34,833 bases of DNA from Lachnospiraceae bacterium. Lineage in GTDB: Bacteria; Bacillota; Clostridia; Lachnospirales; Lachnospiraceae. This document shows, piece by piece, positions 30,272 to 34,833 of the stretch. The DNA lies in assembly GCA_910575775.1 (NCBI GenBank), contig CAJTEY010000041.1:1-34833 (forward strand). Reading direction: 5' to 3'. Position 1 is the stretch's first letter. Every line of letters begins with the position of its first letter. Position numbers and translations under genes: made by a program. The notes beneath the pieces were generated by a model. It searched no databases. It saw only the letters and a list, made by a program, of their open reading frames with translations, and was not told the DNA's origin.

Positions 30272-30466
30272 GTGGCAAACTACCGTTATATGATGAGTGC
30301 GGAAGATATAGCCAAAGAGTTAAATTGTTCAAAATCTCATGCCTACAAGATTGTAAAAGAACTGAACAGGGAACTTGCAGGACAGGGGTATATTACAATG
30401 GCAGGACGTATTCCGAGGGTGTTTTGGGCAAAGAAAATGTACGGTTATGAGTTATCAATAAGCTAA
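30272..30466 (+). CDS. Excisionase-like helix-turn-helix protein
   Basis: 64 residues, GTG start with AGGAGG upstream. MSAEDIAKELNCSKSHAYKIVKELNRELAGQGYITMAGRIPRVFW is a winged HTH of the excisionase/MerR-like type common just before tyrosine recombinases in Firmicute elements. It lies 18 bases before the integrase, in the same transcript. It probably directs excision; it could also be a transcription factor. Confidence 0.75.
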   Translation: MANYRYMMSAEDIAKELNCSKSHAYKIVKELNRELAGQGYITMAGRIPRVFWAKKMYGYELSIS

Positions 30467-30484
30467 GGAAAGGAGCGTGGCAGT

Positions 30485-31561
30485 ATGGCTTATAAGGAGA
30501 AAGACACAAAAAAGTGGTCGGCGCAATGGTTTGAAACAACGGCAAAGGGAGAGAAGAAAAAGCGGAGAAAGAGAGGGTTTGAAACAAAAAGAGAAGCGTT
30601 AGAGTATGAGCGGCAAAAGAAGCTAAACAGTAGCCGAAGCATGGATATGAAGTTGAGTGAGTTCATGGAAGTTTATTTTGAGGATAAGCAGAATGAGTTG
30701 AAAGACCGAACCATGAAAAATAAACGGTATATGATGGAACAACACATTATTCCGTATTTTGGCGAACAGATGTTAAGCGAGATTACTGCCTCACAAATTA
30801 TACAGTGGCAGAACGAAATGCAGACAAAAGGGTTTTCAGAAAGCTATTTGAGAATGATACAAAATCAGTTGACCAGTTTGTTTACTCATGCGTCACGCAT
30901 TTATGATTTGCGCACAAATCCATGTAAGAAAGTGAAGCGCATGGGAAATTCCGATTCAAGAAGTTTAGACTTTTGGACAACAGAGGAATATCAGAGATTT
31001 ATTCAGACGATAGAACCGGGAACACGATACTATTTAATCTTTGAAATCCTCTTTTGGACTGGCTGTAGGATTGGTGAATTATTAGCCTTGACAAAAGGTG
31101 ATATTAGTTTTGAAAATAACCAAATCAGCATTACCAAAACTTATTATCGCACTGGCAGGCAAGACGTTATTACAGAACCTAAAACAAAGCAGTCGGTAAG
31201 AATGATTGAAATTCCAGAATTTTTGAAACAAGAAATAAAGGATTTTGTTGACGGTCATTACGGTATGCCGAACGATGAAAGACTTTTCCCAATCGTACAG
31301 GAAGCAGTTCAGCATAAGATGAAACGTCACATTGCAAAAGCCGGAGTAAAGAATATCCGGGTACATGACCTTAGACATTCTCATGTTGCTTACTTAATCA
31401 ATAAAGGAATAGAACCATTGTTGATAAAAGAGAGGGTAGGACACAAGGATATTCGTATTACATTGAATACCTACGGACATTTATATCCTAATCAACAACG
31501 GAGAGTGGCAGATTTACTTGACAATGAAAAAGGAAATAGCCCCGACAGCGGCAACTGTTAG
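30485..31561 (+). CDS. Tyrosine recombinase (integrase)
   Basis: 358 residues, ATG with AAGGAGCG upstream. An N-terminal AP2-like arm-binding segment (KKWSAQWFETTAKGEKKKRRKRGFETKREALEYE) is followed by a core-binding SAM-like domain (55-150) and the catalytic domain. Catalytic residues are Arg195 (GCRIGELL), His294 and Arg297 (HDLRHSHVAYL), His320 (VGHKDI) and nucleophile Tyr330 (TLNTYGH). All are present, so it should be active. It integrates and excises the element. The element ends were not located. Confidence 0.95.
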   Translation: MAYKEKDTKKWSAQWFETTAKGEKKKRRKRGFETKREALEYERQKKLNSSRSMDMKLSEFMEVYFEDKQNELKDRTMKNKRYMMEQHIIPYFGEQMLSEITASQIIQWQNEMQTKGFSESYLRMIQNQLTSLFTHASRIYDLRTNPCKKVKRMGNSDSRSLDFWTTEEYQRFIQTIEPGTRYYLIFEILFWTGCRIGELLALTKGDISFENNQISITKTYYRTGRQDVITEPKTKQSVRMIEIPEFLKQEIKDFVDGHYGMPNDERLFPIVQEAVQHKMKRHIAKAGVKNIRVHDLRHSHVAYLINKGIEPLLIKERVGHKDIRITLNTYGHLYPNQQRRVADLLDNEKGNSPDSGNC

Positions 31562-31571
31562 GGCTGTGATA

Positions 31572-31630
31572 ACTGGAAAACCTCTGTTATCAATAATCAC
31601 AATACAAGTATAGCAGAGGTTTCTTCCAGT
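31572..31630. repeat. Inverted repeat between integrase and RepA-like gene
   Basis: ACTGGAA and AACCTCTG (31572-31586) pair with CAGAGGTT and TTCCAGT (31614-31630) with a short asymmetric bulge, around a 27-base AT-rich loop. A smaller hairpin (AGCCC/GGGCT, ACAG/CTGT, 31538-31565) overlaps the integrase stop. These may terminate the integrase transcript or form part of a replication or transfer origin. Confidence 0.55.
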
Positions 31631-31659
31631 GACAATGATTTTTCAGAAATGGAGGGCTT

Positions 31660-32637
31660 ATGGAGGAAACAAAAACAGAGTTGCAGTTGATTAAAATGTC
31701 GGAGATACAATCGCAGGAAGTTTCTTGGCTGTGGTATCCGTTTATTCCTTATGGAAAGCTAACAATCGTTCAAGGTGATCCGGGAGATGGAAAGACAACA
31801 CTTGTCTTAAATATAGCGGCAAAGCTGTCAAAGGGAGAGGGATTAGACGGTGGAATGGAACTTACAGAGCCTTTGAATGTAATTTATCAGAGTGCAGAAG
31901 ATGGACTTGCTGATACGGTAAAACCACGATTAGAAATGGCAGGGGCAGATTGTGAGAGAATCGCTGTCATTGATGAAAGTATAAAATCGCTTTCCATGAT
32001 AGATGAACGGTTGGAAGAAGCAGTTATAAGGACAAAGGCAAAGTTATTGATTTTAGATCCAATACAAGCCTATTTAGGCGGCGGTATGGATATGAACCGT
32101 GCGAATGAAGCAAGGGATATGACAAAGAAGTTGGCGGTGCTGGCAGAGAAATATCAGTGTGCGATTGTCCTTGTAGGGCACATGAACAAAGCGGCAGGAA
32201 ATAAGGCGGCATACCGTGGAATGGGTTCGATTGATTTTTTTGCAGTTGCAAGAAGCGTTCTCTTAGTTGGCAGGGTAGAGGGTGAGGAAAATATAAGGGC
32301 TGTGGTGCAGATTAAAAATAACCTTGCAGCGTTCGGGCACCCGAAAGCGTTTGCATTGTCGGAGGACGGTTTTAGGTGGCTTGGAGATTATGAGATTACG
32401 GCAGATGAAGTATTAGGTGGTATTGCTCCAAAGGCGAATAAAATGGAACAGGCGAAGCGGTTGCTTCGGGAACTGGCAGAAACAAACAATGCCATGCAGA
32501 GCAATGAGATTTTCAGTCTTGCAGATGAGCAAGGCATATCGAAACGGACACTGGAAAATGCAAAGAAAGAGTTAGGTGTCCGGGCAAAGCGGATAAACAA
32601 TACATGGTATTGGGAACTGGATAAAATCGAACAGTGA
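31660..32637 (+). CDS. RepA-like hexameric helicase / AAA ATPase
   Basis: 325 residues. RecA-like fold with Walker A GDPGDGKTT (39-47), Walker B ILDPIQAYLGGG (about 130-140) and VLVGHMNKAAGNKAAYRGMGS, as in RSF1010 RepA-type helicases. Residues 255-320 form a C-terminal winged helix (ELAETNNAMQSNEIFSLADEQGISKRTLENAKKELGV). It is probably needed for autonomous replication of the excised element. The ATG has GGAGGG upstream. It lies between integrase and relaxase, the usual place in Firmicute mobilizable elements. Confidence 0.88.
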   Translation: MEETKTELQLIKMSEIQSQEVSWLWYPFIPYGKLTIVQGDPGDGKTTLVLNIAAKLSKGEGLDGGMELTEPLNVIYQSAEDGLADTVKPRLEMAGADCERIAVIDESIKSLSMIDERLEEAVIRTKAKLLILDPIQAYLGGGMDMNRANEARDMTKKLAVLAEKYQCAIVLVGHMNKAAGNKAAYRGMGSIDFFAVARSVLLVGRVEGEENIRAVVQIKNNLAAFGHPKAFALSEDGFRWLGDYEITADEVLGGIAPKANKMEQAKRLLRELAETNNAMQSNEIFSLADEQGISKRTLENAKKELGVRAKRINNTWYWELDKIEQ

Positions 32638-32651
32638 CGGATAGATAAAGG

Positions 32652-32756
32652 CAACAGCGCAACAATGCAGAGTATTAGAATTTTGCAGTCTTGGAATTGC
32701 GTTCTTGAAGATTGCAAGGTTGCAAAAATCATAGAGATTGCAATGTTGCGCTGTTG
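32652..32756. repeat. Large nested inverted repeat, candidate oriT or oriV
   Basis: Outer arms 32652-32669 and 32739-32756 are complementary at 17 of 18 positions (CAACAGCGCAACA/TGTTGCGCTGTTG perfect). Inner arms TTTTGCA/TGCAAAA and CTTG-x-AAT/ATT-x-CAAG pair inside them. The structure lies between the RepA-like and relaxase genes, where transfer or replication origins are usual. Confidence 0.65.
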
Positions 32757-32784
32757 GGAGAAAGCCAGAGAATGGTGGCAATAA

Positions 32785-32904
32785 GGCGGCGTAAAGCCGC
32801 CCACCGTCCGCAGGACGGAAAGCCGCCCCCGGCAGGGCGCAAAGGCACTTTTGATAGAGCGTAGCCTGTCGAAAGTGCTTTTGCGTTACTTTCGGGAAAG
32901 TAAC
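32785..32904. other. GC-rich hairpin row upstream of the relaxase
   Basis: Successive hairpins GGCGGC/GCCGCC (32785-32801), CCGTCC/GGACGG (32804-32818), GCACTTT/AAAGTGC (32845-32878) and GTTACTTT/AAAGTAAC (32885-32904). The sequence is much richer in GC than the flanking genes. It may be part of the transfer origin or a structured leader of the relaxase mRNA. Confidence 0.5.
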
Positions 32905-32981
32905 AAAGCCGAAGTGAGGAAACCTCGCTTTGCGCCTTAATCGGCGCAGTAAAAAAATAGAGAATGTGGAGGATATTTTTA

Positions 32982-34352
32982 TTGGAAAGAACGATTAGCG
33001 GCATGATGGGAAAAGGTTCAGTCAATCACAATACGAGAGTCTTTACAGCTAAAAATGTAGATAGAGAGAGAAGCCGGGATAACGTGGAATTTTGCCACTC
33101 GGATATAAAAGGGGTTTATCATACTCTTTTTGATGATGCAGTGGAACGCTACAACGCAAAACAGAAACGGAGTGACCGTAAGATTGATGATTACTATGAG
33201 AAGATACGCAGGGGAAAGCAGGAGAAATTATTTTATGAGGTAATCTTCCAAATCGGCAATAAGGACGATATGAATGTGCAGAGCAAAGAAGGGCAGCTGG
33301 CGAAAGATATTTTATGTGAGTTTATGGAGCAGTTTCAGAAAAGAAATCCTAACCTGTATGTATTTTCTAGCCATTTGCACATGGACGAGCAGACACCGCA
33401 TATCCACATCGATTTTGTTCCGTTTATCCGTAACAGCAAACGTGGGCTTGATACAAGAGTTTCCCTCAAAGGTGCATTGGCAGAACAAGGATATAAAGGC
33501 GGTACAAGAGGAATGACGGAATGGAATCAGTGGATAGAAGCGGAGAAGCAGGAACTTTCAAAAGTCATGGAGCGGTATGACGTACAGTGGAAACAGTTAG
33601 GCACACATAACAAGCATTTGTCTGTACTCGATTTTGAGAAGCAGGAAAGGCAGAAAGAGGTTGCAGAACTGGAACAGACAATTTCCGGCAGTAAAGAAGA
33701 ATTATCCGATATTCTTCATCAGCAGATTGTAGTAGGACGGGAAACGGAGCAGATGCGGAAAGAGGGCGAAGCGATCCGGCAGGAAGTATCGGAACTTTCC
33801 ACAACAAATCTTTTGCTGAAAGAACAGACGAAAACTCTGGCAGAGGATAAAGAAAAGCTGCTATCCGAAAATGAAAAATTAGAGAAACAGCAGAAAAAGT
33901 TACAGCAGGAGATTAATAAAATGGTGCAGTCTAAGGAAGTCATGGAACGGAACATACACGCCTATGATGAAGATACGAAATGGCAGTTGCCGGAGCCGGG
34001 AACGCTGATGAGTGCAAAGGTTTATCGTGATAAAAAGGCTTTACCGCTTGTGGAGAGATTGAAAGAAGTGGTAAAAAGTATGACTATTAAATGCGTACAG
34101 CTTGCGGAGCAGGGAAAGAAGCTGACCGCCAAAGTGGACAAACAACAGAAGCAGATTAGCCGCTTGACAGATAAGGTCATGGAACAGAACAATACCATAG
34201 AGAGGTTGCAGGAAAAAGAGCCTGATTTTGGGCGTTTAGAGCGTCATCTAGGTAGGGAGCAAGTGCAGTTGATAGTGGAACGTTCAAAGGTGTTAGAGCA
34301 GGCAGAAAAGGCAAATAAACGCACAAAACATGCTTTTGAAATGAGCCGATAG
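32982..34352 (+). CDS. MOBV-family relaxase (Mob/Pre)
   Basis: 456 residues. Motif I is NHNTR (15-19), and the metal-binding motif III is HMDEQTPHIHID (from His133), the MOBV signature HxDExxPHxH-type pattern. Residues 190-440 are a long coiled coil. It nicks oriT and pilots the strand during mobilization by a helper conjugative element. I chose the TTG at 32982 because GTGGAGGA lies eight bases upstream; an ATG at 32964 would translate that binding site. No type IV secretion genes are seen, so the element is mobilizable, not self-transmissible, within this window. Confidence 0.92.
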   Translation: MERTISGMMGKGSVNHNTRVFTAKNVDRERSRDNVEFCHSDIKGVYHTLFDDAVERYNAKQKRSDRKIDDYYEKIRRGKQEKLFYEVIFQIGNKDDMNVQSKEGQLAKDILCEFMEQFQKRNPNLYVFSSHLHMDEQTPHIHIDFVPFIRNSKRGLDTRVSLKGALAEQGYKGGTRGMTEWNQWIEAEKQELSKVMERYDVQWKQLGTHNKHLSVLDFEKQERQKEVAELEQTISGSKEELSDILHQQIVVGRETEQMRKEGEAIRQEVSELSTTNLLLKEQTKTLAEDKEKLLSENEKLEKQQKKLQQEINKMVQSKEVMERNIHAYDEDTKWQLPEPGTLMSAKVYRDKKALPLVERLKEVVKSMTIKCVQLAEQGKKLTAKVDKQQKQISRLTDKVMEQNNTIERLQEKEPDFGRLERHLGREQVQLIVERSKVLEQAEKANKRTKHAFEMSR

Positions 34353-34373
34353 GAAAGTGAGGATTGATAGGAT

Positions 34374-34688
34374 ATGACAGATATGGAAAAGAAAGTCATG
34401 GTGAGGCTGTGTGCTAAAATCGTGGCAGAAACAGACCTTTACGAAACGGATAAGGAAATGCAAAATTTGATAGACTGGGTATGCTTGTCGGAGCAGATCA
34501 AGACGAATAATAATACAATCCGCAATCTGACTGGGGAATATAAAAAGATTGAGCCGGATTGCCGGCAGGGAGTGAGGGCACAATTGGAGCGTATGAAAGA
34601 ACTCTGTAAAGAGCGCAATGATTTGTATGATAAGCAGAATGACTTGAAAGGGCAGAAACAAAAGATTGAGAAGTCGTTGGAACGATAA
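34374..34688 (+). CDS. Small coiled-coil protein downstream of the relaxase
   Basis: 104 residues with no recognised family. It is almost wholly helical and charged (KTNNNTIRNLTGEYKKIEPDCRQGVRAQLERMKELCKERNDLYDKQNDLKGQKQKIEKSLE). ATG at 34374 or 34380. It starts 21 bases after the relaxase stop, so it is cotranscribed and may help relaxosome assembly. Confidence 0.7.
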   Translation: MTDMEKKVMVRLCAKIVAETDLYETDKEMQNLIDWVCLSEQIKTNNNTIRNLTGEYKKIEPDCRQGVRAQLERMKELCKERNDLYDKQNDLKGQKQKIEKSLER

Positions 34689-34751
34689 GAAATGTGGGGC
34701 GTGGCGGTTGCTCAATGTCATTAAGTTAATACTAACGTAAAAGTCTATTCC

Positions 34752-34790
34752 ATGAGAGAAATGAAAAATTAGATTCATTTCTCTCATTTT
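34752..34790 (+). terminator. Terminator of the mobilization operon
   Basis: ATGAGAGAAATG (34752-34763) and CATTTCTCTCAT (34776-34787) form a perfect 12-base stem, ending in four T. It lies 64 bases after the last gene. Nothing further is recognised to the end of the window. Confidence 0.8.
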
Positions 34791-34833
34791 ATGGCAATAC
34801 AAACAGACAGGTTTTCCTGCCTCAAAATAATTA

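Overview
The window looks like chromosome of a Firmicute of class Clostridia, most likely a Lachnospiraceae-type gut anaerobe. This is inferred from the order rpmG-secE-nusG-rplK-rplA and rpsL-rpsG-fusA-tuf, strong AGGAGG ribosome binding sites, frequent TTG/GTG starts, and the protein styles (TPR-tailed family 2 glycosyltransferases, large lipoprotein sugar-binding proteins, a short FliD-like protein). No rRNA, tRNA or CRISPR array was seen.

Region 1 (1-7300): two tandem paralogous glycosyltransferases on the minus strand, a small XRE-type regulator translationally coupled to UDP-galactopyranose mutase (glf), an acyl-CoA carboxylase carboxyltransferase subunit with a textbook promoter inside an inverted repeat, and a minus-strand FliD-like protein. 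Region 2 (7500-10030): rpmG, secE, nusG, rplK and rplA with structured leaders. rplJ, rplL, rpoB and rpoC, which normally follow, are absent. Region 3 (10090-20470): a block lying between rplA and rpsL. It holds an OmpR-type response regulator and histidine kinase, a divergent sugar ABC operon (large binding protein, two permeases that both look damaged, and an HlyD-like adaptor), a CapA-family protein predicted to be made from a leaderless mRNA, and an unrecognised 490-residue protein. Region 4 (20480-25335): rpsL-rpsG-fusA-tuf with its own promoter, a second promoter before tuf, and a strong terminator after tuf.

Region 5 (25340-34833) is accessory DNA that becomes sharply AT-rich just after the tuf terminator. 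Its first part is the most interesting in the window: a four-gene overlapping operon of a small protein with a Gly-rich N-terminal tail, a PfkB kinase-like/nucleoside 2-deoxyribosyltransferase-like fusion, a QueC-like ATP pyrophosphatase and a helix-hairpin-helix DNA glycosylase-like protein. The pairing of QueC-like and HhH/OGG-like proteins with a partner that should expose an N-terminal glycine resembles the accessory part of type IV CBASS and part of Qat, but no CD-NTase, TGT, QatA ATPase or TatD is present. I propose a new nucleobase-protein conjugation system, probably anti-phage. Next comes a promoter-structured RNA-terminator unit directly in front of a PemK/MazF-like toxin, an arrangement like type III toxin-antitoxin loci. 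The rest is the core of an integrative mobilizable element: XRE repressor with TACGAA operators, excisionase-like HTH protein, tyrosine recombinase, RepA-like ATPase, a large inverted repeat that could be oriT or a replication origin, a MOBV relaxase and a small coiled-coil protein. The ends of the element could not be located.
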